A stretch of DNA of 5,110 nucleotides from Ardenticatenales bacterium (lineage in GTDB: Bacteria > Chloroflexota > Anaerolineae > Ardenticatenales > Ardenticatenaceae). The DNA lies in NCBI GenBank assembly GCA_013812995.1, contig JACCSL010000008.1, forward strand, positions 1 through 5,110. Direction: 5' to 3'. Positions 1-5,110 of the stretch are shown here, piece after piece (the stretch's first letter is position 1; each line of letters begins with the position of its first letter). Both the position numbers and the translations under genes were made by a program. The notes beneath the pieces are model-generated. The model did no database searches and was not told the DNA's origin. It saw only the letters and a list, made by a program, of their open reading frames with translations.

Positions 1-954
1 ATCCAGCGTGGTCGCGCCGATGGTGTGGAGCTCGCCGCGCGCCAGCATCGGCTTGAGCATATTGCCCGCGTCCATGGAGCCCTCCGCCGCGCCCGCCCCG
101 ACGAGCGTGTGCATCTCATCGATGAAGAGGATAATTTCCCCCTCGGACTGCTTCACCTCGTTGAGCACCGCCTTCAGCCGCTCCTCGAACTCGCCACGAT
201 ACTTGGCCCCGGCGACCATCGCGCCCAGGTCCAGCACAATCACTTTCTTGTTCTTGAGCGCCTCGGGCACATCCTCGCGGGCGATACGCTGCGCCAGCCC
301 CTCGACGATAGCCGTCTTGCCCACGCCCGGCTCGCCAATCAGGACCGGGTTGTTCTTCGTGCGCCGGTTGAGAATCTGGATCACGCGGCGAATCTCCTCG
401 TCGCGCCCGATCACCGGGTCCACCTTGCCCGCCCGCGCCTCTTCCGTGAGATCGCGCCCGTACTGGCCGAGCGCATCGTAGGTTCCCTCAGGGGTCTGCG
501 TGGTCACGCGCGCCGCGCCACGCACCGTCTGGAGTGCCTGGAGGACGCGGTCCGTGGTGATGTTGTGACGCTGGAGCAGCTCCTTGGTACGGGGGTCGCT
601 GTGTTTGATGAGCGAGAGCAGCATGTGCTCGGTACTAACGTACTGATCGCCGAACTGCTGAATCTCATCATGTGCGCCAACGAGCACCTCGCGCAGGTTT
701 CGGCCCATCTGCGGCTCACCCGACGAGCCCGTGACCTTGGGCAGCGCGTTGGTCGCCGTATTCAGTTCATTCTGAAGCTGCTGCGAATCAATGCCGATCC
801 GCGTGAGCACCTGGGGAACCACGCCTTCTGGCTGCGTCGTAATGGCTTGGAGTAGGTGCAGGGGTTGCACTTCGAACTGCTGGTTGCGTAGCGCAATCTG
901 CTGGGCGGAGACAAGTGCCTCCTGCGCCTTCTGCGTGAAGCGATTGATGTTCAT
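1..954 (-). CDS. clpB: ATP-dependent disaggregase chaperone ClpB, N-terminal part (cut by left edge)
   Basis: ClpB is a cytoplasmic hexameric AAA+ chaperone that, with DnaK/DnaJ/GrpE, threads aggregated proteins through its central pore and so rescues them after heat stress. The visible 318 residues begin [10 protein letters not shown] and contain the double Clp N-terminal repeat (about 1-145), a linker, and most of the first ATPase domain from about residue 165. Walker A is GEPGVGKT at 207-214, the pore loop KYRG is at 251-254 (Tyr252), and Walker B ends in FIDE with Asp279 and Glu280. The window stops within GATTLD. These positions are one residue off the E. coli numbering. The stretch MDAGNMLKP after Walker B favours ClpB over ClpC, although the diagnostic middle domain lies outside the window. 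The ATG at 954 is supported by GGAGG at 962-966, seven bases upstream. About 540 further residues are expected to the left. The reading frame is intact. Confidence 0.95.
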   Translation of the reverse strand, partial: MNINRFTQKAQEALVSAQQIALRNQQFEVQPLHLLQAITTQPEGVVPQVLTRIGIDSQQLQNELNTATNALPKVTGSSGEPQMGRNLREVLVGAHDEIQQFGDQYVSTEHMLLSLIKHSDPRTKELLQRHNITTDRVLQALQTVRGAARVTTQTPEGTYDALGQYGRDLTEEARAGKVDPVIGRDEEIRRVIQILNRRTKNNPVLIGEPGVGKTAIVEGLAQRIAREDVPEALKNKKVIVLDLGAMVAGAKYRGEFEERLKAVLNEVKQSEGEIILFIDEMHTLVGAGAAEGSMDAGNMLKPMLARGELHTIGATTLD

Positions 955-961
955 TCAGGAA

Positions 962-966
962 CCTCC
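962..966 (-). promoter_or_regulatory. Shine-Dalgarno site of clpB
   Basis: On the minus strand this reads GGAGG and lies seven bases before the clpB ATG. It fixes the start at 954, which also matches the usual N-terminus of the family. Confidence 0.8.
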
Positions 967-967
967 G

Positions 968-983
968 ACCCCATCGTTGGGGT
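968..983 (-). promoter_or_regulatory. Small hairpin or palindrome directly upstream of the clpB ribosome-binding site
   Basis: The sequence ACCCCA-TCGT-TGGGGT is a perfect six-base inverted repeat with a four-base loop. It ends one base before the clpB Shine-Dalgarno site. In the clpB mRNA it could form a short GC-rich hairpin beside the ribosome-binding site; on DNA it could be a small operator. It does not match the CIRCE (HrcA) or HAIR (HspR) operators known from heat-shock genes. Its function is unproven, and a six-base inverted repeat can arise by chance. Confidence 0.35.
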
Positions 984-1015
984 GTTACAGGACAAGTTGC
1001 ACCGGTGGGTTAAAG

Positions 1016-1034
1016 CGTAAAACGTAAAACGTAA
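1016..1034 (+). repeat. CGTAAAA heptamer array R1
   Basis: Two complete CGTAAAA units (1016-1022 and 1023-1029) are followed by a partial CGTAA unit. Positions 1018-1032 form a perfect 15-base inverted match to 1373-1387 (array R4), so the two arrays bracket about 370 bp. Confidence 0.75.
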
Positions 1035-1079
1035 CTGGTTCTGCTGGAATATATGGTTGAGTCATGGCTCTGCGTGGTG

Positions 1080-1159
1080 GCCCTCTCCCCGGCCTTCGGC
1101 CGCCCCTCTCCCGAAATCGGGAGAGGGGCCACGGAGCGAAGCGACGTGGGGGTGAGGGC
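1080..1159. repeat. Cloverleaf-forming palindromic intergenic element (REP- or MITE-like)
   Basis: The element partitions into four helices with no leftover junction bases. The outer stem pairs 1080-1090 with 1149-1159 (10 of 11 positions, one T-T mismatch). Arm A is 1091-1101 (GGCC-TTC-GGCC). Arm B is 1102-1129, a perfect 13-bp stem with an AA loop. Arm C is 1130-1148, closed by CACG/CGTG. Single strands of DNA or RNA could therefore fold as a four-way junction. From memory, similar CCCTCTCCC/GGGAGAGGG elements with a GGGGTGAGGG end occur as dispersed intergenic repeats in several bacterial groups, but I cannot confirm further copies in this genome. If transcribed with ftsY it would lie in the 3' untranslated region and could act as a barrier or weak terminator; there is no adjoining T-run. 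Confidence 0.7.
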
Positions 1160-1210
1160 TCGCATGGCACGCTTCCCAATCTTCCATACCACAAATTCCG
1201 TCAGAAGCAG

Positions 1211-1224
1211 AAACGTAAAACGTA
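1211..1224 (+). repeat. CGTAAAA heptamer array R2
   Basis: The sequence AAACGTAAAACGTA contains one full heptamer and flanking partial units, in the same orientation as R1. It is a perfect 14-base inverted match to 1305-1318 in array R3, with 80 bases between the two. Confidence 0.7.
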
Positions 1225-1303
1225 TTACAGATACATATTACCTTTTAATGCATGACGTATGCCTGGATGTTGCGGTTTACTCAATATCTATCACGTCGGC
1301 TCA

Positions 1304-1322
1304 TTACGTTTTACGTTTTACG
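1304..1322 (-). repeat. CGTAAAA heptamer array R3 (inverted)
   Basis: On the plus strand this reads as a partial unit plus two full TTTTACG units (1309-1315 and 1316-1322), the reverse complement of R1 and R2. Together with R2 it forms the inner inverted pair of the cluster. Confidence 0.75.
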
Positions 1323-1371
1323 CGTCACGGCTGTACATGGTGTTTTACACATAACCATCAAGCCTGTGCAT

Positions 1372-1387
1372 CACGTTTTACGTTTTA
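1372..1387 (-). repeat. CGTAAAA heptamer array R4 (inverted), overlapping the end of ftsY
   Basis: CACG followed by TTTTACG and TTTTA on the plus strand is the reverse complement of R1. Bases 1378-1387 lie inside ftsY, where the array encodes the final Lys-Thr and the TAA stop. Confidence 0.75.
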
Positions 1388-2328
1388 GACGTCGAGACGG
1401 GCGTTGCGCCCACTTCACCGAAGAGACCGGCGACATACTCCCGGGCAACGAAGGGGCGGAAATCATCGACCTTCTCGCCCGTTCCCACAAACTTGATGGG
1501 CAAGCCATACTCGTGAGCGATGGCGAGCGCCATCCCGCCCTTGGAGGCCCCATCCAGCTTTGTTAGAATCACACCCGTCAGGTCGGCAATGTTTTTGAAA
1601 TGCCTGGCCTGCGAGAGCGCGTTCTGCCCGCTGGTCGCATCCAGGGTGAGGAGCACCTCGTGTGGCGCATTGTGAACCTGCTTCTCGGCCACACCCTTGA
1701 TCTTGCTCAGCTCGGCCATGAGGTTGAACTGCGTCTGAAGGCGACCAGCGGTATCGATGATGACCACACTGGCCTCGCGGCGGCCAAACGCTGCCTGAAG
1801 GGCGTCGAAGACCACCGCGCCAGGGTCGCTGCCGGAGGACTGGGCGATCACATCCGCGCCCGTTCGTTCGCCCCAGATTTTAAGCTGTTCGACGGCCGCT
1901 GCGCGGAAGGTGTCTGCGGCGGCGATAATAATCTTGTCACCCTTCTCGCGGTGCATCGCGGAGAGTTTTCCGATGCTCGTCGTCTTGCCGGAGCCATTCA
2001 CCCCGACGATCAGCACCACATTCAGCAGGCGACGGCCCGGCAGATACTCGCTCTCGGCCTTCTCCAGAATTTCAATCATGCGCTGCTTGAGGAGATCGCG
2101 CGCCTGCTCGCTGCGCCGCAGCCCCCGCTGGTCCATCTGCTGCTGGAGCCAGGCGATCAGGTCCACCGTGGTTTTGACGCCCACATCCCCCCGGATAAGG
2201 AGCTCTTCCAGATCCTCCCAGAAGGCATCATCAATATCGCTGGGGCCGAACAGGTCACCGATCTGGTTAAACACCGAATCGCGCGTTTTCTTCAGGCTAT
2301 CCGCGATGCTTTTTGCTCGTCCAAACAT
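1378..2328 (-). CDS. ftsY: Signal recognition particle receptor FtsY (SRP GTPase)
   Basis: FtsY is the membrane-associated receptor that docks SRP-bound, translating ribosomes at the SecYEG translocon; its GTPase domain pairs with that of Ffh. The 316-residue product has the NG core: an N-domain helical bundle (about 1-95), then G1 GVNGSGKTT at 109-117, DTFRAAA at 139-145, G3 DTAGR at 192-196, LDATSGQ at 230-235 region, G4 TKLDG at 256-260, and [13 protein letters not shown] at 281-293, which is characteristic of FtsY rather than Ffh. No methionine-rich M domain is present, which rules out Ffh. The acidic A domain of E. coli FtsY is absent, as in many bacteria. The ATG at 2328 follows AAGGAGA at 2337-2343. 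The gene has its own promoter and is divergent from moaC. Oddly, the last codons (SKT and stop) lie in a dispersed CGTAAAA repeat. Confidence 0.97.
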   Translation of the reverse strand: MFGRAKSIADSLKKTRDSVFNQIGDLFGPSDIDDAFWEDLEELLIRGDVGVKTTVDLIAWLQQQMDQRGLRRSEQARDLLKQRMIEILEKAESEYLPGRRLLNVVLIVGVNGSGKTTSIGKLSAMHREKGDKIIIAAADTFRAAAVEQLKIWGERTGADVIAQSSGSDPGAVVFDALQAAFGRREASVVIIDTAGRLQTQFNLMAELSKIKGVAEKQVHNAPHEVLLTLDATSGQNALSQARHFKNIADLTGVILTKLDGASKGGMALAIAHEYGLPIKFVGTGEKVDDFRPFVAREYVAGLFGEVGATPVSTSKT

Positions 2329-2333
2329 TATCT

Positions 2334-2362
2334 TTGTCTCCTTGTTATCCCGTCGCGATTAT
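2334..2362 (+). promoter_or_regulatory. Possible moaC promoter overlapping the ftsY promoter
   Basis: On the plus strand TTGTCT (2334-2339) and GATTAT (2357-2362) are 17 bases apart, each matching the sigma-70 consensus at four of six positions. The -10 box overlaps the ftsY -10 box on the opposite strand, so the two promoters would compete. This is weak evidence; moaC needs some promoter in or near this 79-bp gap because the upstream gene is divergent. Confidence 0.3.
2337..2343 (-). promoter_or_regulatory. Shine-Dalgarno site of ftsY
   Basis: On the minus strand this reads AAGGAGA, with its GGAG core nine bases before the ATG. It supports the start at 2328. Confidence 0.75.
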
Positions 2363-2386
2363 ACACGGGCGTTAGAGGGGAACCAA
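2358..2386 (-). promoter_or_regulatory. Sigma-70-type promoter of ftsY
   Basis: On the minus strand a consensus -10 box TATAAT lies at 2358-2363. It is preceded, after exactly 17 bases, by TTGGTT at 2381-2386, which matches TTGACA at four of six positions. Transcription should start near 2350-2352, giving a short leader of about 22-24 bases that contains the ftsY ribosome-binding site. The -35 box lies only a few bases from the moaC ribosome-binding site on the other strand. Confidence 0.65.
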
Positions 2387-2407
2387 AAGCAGAAAGGAAC
2401 AGGCCCG

Positions 2408-2887
2408 ATGAGCCAGAAACTCACTCACCTTGACGACGAGGGCTCCGCCCAGATGGTAGATGTTGGCGAAAAGGAGGTCACGGCGCGGGTGGCCGTGGCG
2501 CGAGGTCGCGTCGAGATGCAGCCGGAGACGCTGCGCCTCATCCGCGAGGGGGCGATGAAAAAGGGCGATGTGCTGACCGTCGCCCAGATCGCGGGTATCC
2601 AGGCGGCCAAGCGCACCTACGATCTGATCCCCCTCTGTCACCCGTTGCTGCTGACCCATATCTCGCTGACCTTCTCCTTTGACGAGGAAGGCTCCGCCAT
2701 TGAGATCGAGGGGCAGGTGCGGGTCAGTGGCAAGACGGGGGTCGAGATGGAGGCGCTCACCGCCGTCTCCGTGGCGGCACTGACCATCTACGATATGGCG
2801 AAGGCCGTGGACCGAGGAATGCGACTGACGGAGATTCGCCTGGTGGAGAAACAGGGGGGAAAAAGCGGCCACTGGCAGAGTGACTAA
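2408..2887 (+). CDS. moaC: Cyclic pyranopterin monophosphate synthase MoaC
   Basis: MoaC acts after the radical-SAM enzyme MoaA in molybdenum cofactor synthesis, converting 3',8-cyclo-7,8-dihydro-GTP to cyclic pyranopterin monophosphate in the cytoplasm. The 159-residue product is the usual length (E. coli about 161). The family's catalytic residues all appear, one position later than in E. coli: Asp18, Lys22, Lys52, His78 in LCHPL, Glu113 and Glu115 in [10 protein letters not shown], Asp129 and Lys132 in [11 protein letters not shown], and Lys148. The ATG at 2408 is chosen over upstream in-frame codons because the family begins here and AAGGA at 2394-2398 is well spaced; anything upstream would run antisense into ftsY. 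No other molybdopterin gene is nearby, so moaC stands alone in this window. It is followed after 77 bases by a lipoprotein gene that may be partly co-transcribed with it. Confidence 0.97.
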   Translation: MSQKLTHLDDEGSAQMVDVGEKEVTARVAVARGRVEMQPETLRLIREGAMKKGDVLTVAQIAGIQAAKRTYDLIPLCHPLLLTHISLTFSFDEEGSAIEIEGQVRVSGKTGVEMEALTAVSVAALTIYDMAKAVDRGMRLTEIRLVEKQGGKSGHWQSD

Positions 2888-2901
2888 ACTTCCCAGGGGG
2901 A

Positions 2902-2930
2902 TTGCAAGGCGCTTTCGGGTGGTTTAAACT
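2902..2930 (+). promoter_or_regulatory. Possible promoter upstream of the first BMP lipoprotein gene
   Basis: TTGCAA (2902-2907) and TAAACT (2925-2930) are 17 bases apart, each matching the sigma-70 consensus at four of six positions. They lie 35 bases before the ATG, in a 77-bp gap without an obvious terminator for moaC. Read-through from moaC is an equally good explanation for expression. Confidence 0.25.
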
Positions 2931-2964
2931 CAACTATGCCACGCCACAGTCTAAGAGGGAAATC

Positions 2965-4017
2965 ATGATTAGAGATCGTCTGACTCTGGGATTGCTACTG
3001 CTCGGAATGGCTCTCGTGTTAGGCGCGTGTGGGGAGAGGACGATCCAAGCGCCTGAAGAGCGGCTGACCGTTGGTGTGTTGCTAGGGGGGAATGAGGACG
3101 ACAAAGGCTTCAACGAATTCACTTTGAAAGGCGCACAAGAAGCAGCGACGGAGTTGGGTCTGGAGTTCGTCTATTTTGCGTCCCCCTCGGTCAATAATTA
3201 CGAGCAACTGAGCGAGCAGCTCATCGCAGAGAAGCCCAGCCTCTTTATCGCAGTCAGTATTCCTGATGCGGGGTCTCTCGCACAGGCGGCACAGCGCCAC
3301 CCCGAAATCAAGTTTGCGCTCATGGACCAAGCCTACTTTCCAGGTTTTGGCTGTGCCGAGACGGTGACGGACTGCTACAGCCCGGAGGGTGGGCTGTCCA
3401 ATGTGACGAGCTTGCTCTTCGCGGAGGACGAGGTGGCCTACCTGGCAGGCGTGCTGGCTGCCTGCATGAGTGAGAGCCATACCATCGCCAGCGTGGCAGG
3501 AAGGGAGTATCCAGCGTTGGTGCGTTTCGTGACGGGGTTCCAGAGTGGGGCGCGCTCGGTGAAGCCGGAGATTGTGACACTCAATGAGTACCTCCCCAGC
3601 TTTGACGACCCAGCCTTGGGCGAGGCGGTCGCACAGGGCTTCATCAATGAGGGGGCAGATGTGCTCTTCGCGGTGGCTGGGAACAGCGGAAATGGGGCAC
3701 TACTGGCCGCACAGAACGCGCGGGTTATGGCAATAGGGGTAGACGTAGACCAGTACCACTCCTACCCGGAGGTGCGCTCGGTGCTGCTGACCAGCGCGAT
3801 GAAAAATGTGGATGTCGCCGCCGGCTCTGCCGTGCGCGACTTCGCGGCGGGGCAGCTTATCCCTGGCATCCGCACCCTGACGGTTGCCAACGGTGGGTTG
3901 AGCCTGGCTCCCTACCACGACTGGGAGGAGAAGATTCCTGCCGACTGTAAGGCGAACGTCGAGGAAGCCGAGGCGGCCATCAAAGCGGACCCCACTATCA
4001 CCGGGGCCAAACCCTGA
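2965..4017 (+). CDS. BMP-family ABC transporter substrate-binding lipoprotein, copy 1
   Basis: The product is a 350-residue exported lipoprotein of the Bmp/PnrA (Med) family, whose characterised members bind nucleosides or related ligands and hand them to an ABC permease. The signal peptide has Arg3/Arg5, a hydrophobic core at 6-19 and a lipobox LGAC with Cys22 as the predicted lipidated residue. The mature part begins with a strand LTVGVLLGG, then DDKGFNE (45-51), and continues with GFQSGA (191-196), VAGNSGNGA (237-245), AIGVDVDQ (256-263) and the TSAMKNVD segment, a typical order for this fold. Four cysteines remain after Cys22: 130, 137, 167 and 328. The ATG at 2965 follows GAGGGA at 2955-2960; a TTG further upstream would spoil the signal peptide. 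The ligand cannot be read from sequence, and no permease or ATPase gene is in the window. A close paralogue follows after 47 bases. Confidence 0.9.
   Translation: MIRDRLTLGLLLLGMALVLGACGERTIQAPEERLTVGVLLGGNEDDKGFNEFTLKGAQEAATELGLEFVYFASPSVNNYEQLSEQLIAEKPSLFIAVSIPDAGSLAQAAQRHPEIKFALMDQAYFPGFGCAETVTDCYSPEGGLSNVTSLLFAEDEVAYLAGVLAACMSESHTIASVAGREYPALVRFVTGFQSGARSVKPEIVTLNEYLPSFDDPALGEAVAQGFINEGADVLFAVAGNSGNGALLAAQNARVMAIGVDVDQYHSYPEVRSVLLTSAMKNVDVAAGSAVRDFAAGQLIPGIRTLTVANGGLSLAPYHDWEEKIPADCKANVEEAEAAIKADPTITGAKP
3757..3803 (+). repeat. 47-bp identical segment shared with copy 2, first member
   Basis: This coding stretch (HSYPEVRSVLLTSAMK region) is identical base for base to 4854-4900, 1097 bp away, including all synonymous positions. 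The identity lies inside the better-conserved half of the two BMP genes. Confidence 0.85.
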
Positions 4018-4054
4018 GCACCTTTTTACTTCTCAAAGCAAATAATTCTATGGC

Positions 4055-4059
4055 GGAGG
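4055..4059 (+). promoter_or_regulatory. Shine-Dalgarno site deciding the start of BMP copy 2
   Basis: GGAGG lies five bases before the ATG at 4065. An in-frame ATG at 4050 lies upstream of this site and has no comparable site itself, so 4065 is preferred. That choice also puts the lipobox cysteine at residue 22, as in copy 1. Confidence 0.7.
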
Positions 4060-4064
4060 CTATT

Positions 4065-5110
4065 ATGGTTGGTCGATGGCTTGGATATTCCACATTCTTG
4101 TTGTTGGTCCTTTTTCTGCTGTCGGGCTGTGCCCCCGCTACTCCAACACCGGAAAACAAATTGAAAGTAGGGTTACTTCTCGATAGCGGCGTCGTTGAGG
4201 ATAAAGGCTACAATGAATATACTCTGAAGGGAGCGCAATCGACCGCCCAGGAGGTTGGGTTGGATTTCACCTTTGTTGCGCCTGACAGCAGCAGCGCCTA
4301 TGAGGAATATATAGAACGATTGGTGACGGAGGGAGCAGACCTCGTCATTGCCACTGGCTTTCGACCTGGTGAGGCAATTGCCCGTGTGGCCCAACGCCAT
4401 CCGGACATCCAGTTCGCGATCCTGGACTACGCCTATTTTCCAGGGATTGGTTGTCCCGATACGATGACCGACTGCTATACAGACGGGGGCATGTCGAATG
4501 TGACAAGCCTGATGTTCGCGGAGGACGAGGTGGCCTACCTGGCGGGGGTGCTCGCTGCCTGCATGAGTGAAAGCGACACGGTCGCGAGCGTCGCAGGGAT
4601 GGAGGTTGCTCCGCTGATTCGTTTCGTGACGGGGTTCCAGAACGGGGCACGCTCGGTAAACCCCGAGGTTGTGACACTCAACGAGTACATCCCCGATTTC
4701 AGCGATCCGGCCCTGGGCAAAGTGGTCGCACAGAGCTTCATCAACGAGGGGGCGGACGTGCTCTTCGCGGTGGCGGGCAACACGGGGAACGGGGCGCTGC
4801 TGGCGGCGCAGGAGGCGGGGGTAATGGCCATCGGGGTGGATGTGGACCAGTATCACTCCTACCCGGAGGTGCGCTCGGTGCTGCTGACCAGCGCGATGAA
4901 GAATGTGGATGTGGCCGCCGCCGCCGCCGTGCGGGACTTCGCGGCGGGGCAGCTGACACCTGGCATCCGCACCCTGACCATAGCCAATGGCGGGTTGAGC
5001 CTGGCTCCCTACCACGAGTGGGAGGGTAAGATTCCTGCTGAATGCAAGACAGCAGTCGAAGAGGCCAAGGCAGCGATTAAAAATGACCCGAGTATTACCG
5101 GGGCCAAACC
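4065..5110 (+). CDS. BMP-family ABC transporter substrate-binding lipoprotein, copy 2 (cut by right edge)
   Basis: This is a paralogue of the preceding gene, with the same predicted role: a membrane-anchored ligand-binding protein for an ABC importer. From the ATG at 4065 the signal peptide has Arg4, a hydrophobic core and the lipobox LLSGC with Cys22. The family landmarks recur: EDKGYNE (45-51), GFQNGA (190-195), VAGNTGNGA (236-244) and AIGVDVDQ (255-262). Cysteines 130, 137, 166 and 327 match those of copy 1. The window ends after two bases of codon 349. Aligned with copy 1, that codon is the final Pro and the stop should lie at 5112-5114, so nearly the whole protein is visible. The first part of the gene is AT-richer and only about 52% identical in protein to copy 1, whereas the last 207-208 residues are about 84% identical. 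The 47-bp gap between the genes shows no terminator, so co-transcription is likely. Confidence 0.9.
   Translation, partial: MVGRWLGYSTFLLLVLFLLSGCAPATPTPENKLKVGLLLDSGVVEDKGYNEYTLKGAQSTAQEVGLDFTFVAPDSSSAYEEYIERLVTEGADLVIATGFRPGEAIARVAQRHPDIQFAILDYAYFPGIGCPDTMTDCYTDGGMSNVTSLMFAEDEVAYLAGVLAACMSESDTVASVAGMEVAPLIRFVTGFQNGARSVNPEVVTLNEYIPDFSDPALGKVVAQSFINEGADVLFAVAGNTGNGALLAAQEAGVMAIGVDVDQYHSYPEVRSVLLTSAMKNVDVAAAAAVRDFAAGQLTPGIRTLTIANGGLSLAPYHEWEGKIPAECKTAVEEAKAAIKNDPSITGAK
4854..4900 (+). repeat. 47-bp identical segment shared with copy 1, second member
   Basis: Identical to 3757-3803 in the first BMP gene, in the same reading frame and orientation. It is a possible template for recombination between the two copies. 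Confidence 0.85.

Larger units (their letters stand above)
955..1377. other. Repeat-rich intergenic region between ftsY and clpB
   Basis: This 423-bp stretch lies downstream of ftsY and upstream of clpB, both read on the minus strand. It has no reading frame with a recognisable product; the open frames present run through repeats and palindromes. It holds the clpB ribosome-binding site and leader hairpin, a four-arm palindromic element, three complete CGTAAAA heptamer arrays and part of a fourth. The parts outside the palindrome are more AT-rich than the flanking genes. I saw no clear sigma-70 promoter for clpB, although clpB probably needs one here. No simple stem followed by a T-run marks the end of ftsY; the cloverleaf may be the main structured element in its 3' flank. 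Confidence 0.7.

Noticed and set aside
25..855. Open frame of 276 codons on the plus strand
   Set aside because: It is antisense to clpB, whose Walker motifs leave no doubt about the coding strand.
1016..1387. CRISPR array
   Set aside because: The repeat unit is 7 bases, the arrays are irregularly spaced and in both orientations, and there are no uniform spacers or cas genes.
1053..1388. Short plus-strand open frames across the ftsY-clpB gap
   Set aside because: They read through the palindromic element and the heptamer arrays and show no ribosome-binding site or protein family features.
1600..2433. Open frame of 277 codons on the plus strand
   Set aside because: It is antisense to ftsY and has no recognisable domain.
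2902..2964. Earlier TTG start for the first BMP gene
   Set aside because: It would add 21 mostly polar residues before a complete lipoprotein signal peptide, whereas the ATG at 2965 has its own ribosome-binding site.
3995..4030. Terminator after the first BMP gene
   Set aside because: GGG-CCAAA-CCC followed some bases later by TTTTT is only a 3-bp stem, and it lies in coding sequence that is also present at the end of copy 2.
4050..4064. ATG at 4050 as start of the second BMP gene
   Set aside because: The GGAGG at 4055-4059 lies downstream of it and serves the ATG at 4065; using 4065 puts the lipobox cysteine at residue 22, as in copy 1.
4173..5015. Long open frame of 280 codons on the minus strand
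   Set aside because: It is antisense to the second BMP gene, which has clear family motifs and a lipobox. The open frame follows from GC-rich codons, its protein resembles nothing I know, and a similar shadow occurs at the matching place in copy 1.

Overview
This 5.1-kb bacterial chromosomal window carries two housekeeping genes on the minus strand (the start of clpB, and ftsY), then moaC and two tandem substrate-binding lipoprotein genes on the plus strand. The coding DNA is moderately GC-rich. The short FtsY without an acidic N-terminal domain, the ClpB N-terminus and the lipobox BMP proteins would fit a member of the Chloroflexota or a similar lineage. That placement is an impression from protein style, not a proven assignment.

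Layout. Positions 1-954 (minus) hold the first 318 codons of clpB, cut by the left edge. Positions 955-1377 are a repeat-rich intergenic stretch with no credible gene. It holds a palindromic element that folds on paper into a four-arm cloverleaf (1080-1159) and four short arrays of the heptamer CGTAAAA. Two arrays lie in one orientation and two in the other, so they form nested inverted pairs. The last array runs into the 3' end of ftsY and supplies its stop codon. ftsY occupies 1378-2328 (minus). A compact 79-bp divergent region (2329-2407) has a good sigma-70-type promoter facing ftsY and separates it from moaC (2408-2887, plus). Two homologous BMP-family lipoprotein genes follow at 2965-4017 and 4065 to the right edge. 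The second appears to lack only the last base of its final codon and its stop.

How the genes relate. ClpB (protein disaggregation), FtsY (signal-recognition-particle receptor) and MoaC (molybdenum cofactor synthesis) are unrelated housekeeping functions. The two BMP lipoproteins should be ligand-capturing components of an ABC importer, possibly for nucleosides, but no permease or ATPase gene lies in the window. The paralogues are about 52% identical over the first lobe and about 84% over the last 208 residues (counted by eye), with long runs identical even at synonymous positions. This suggests gene conversion or a recent partial duplication.

I did not find a new defence, mobile or RNA-based system. 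The most unusual parts are the intergenic repeat cluster and the mosaic BMP pair.
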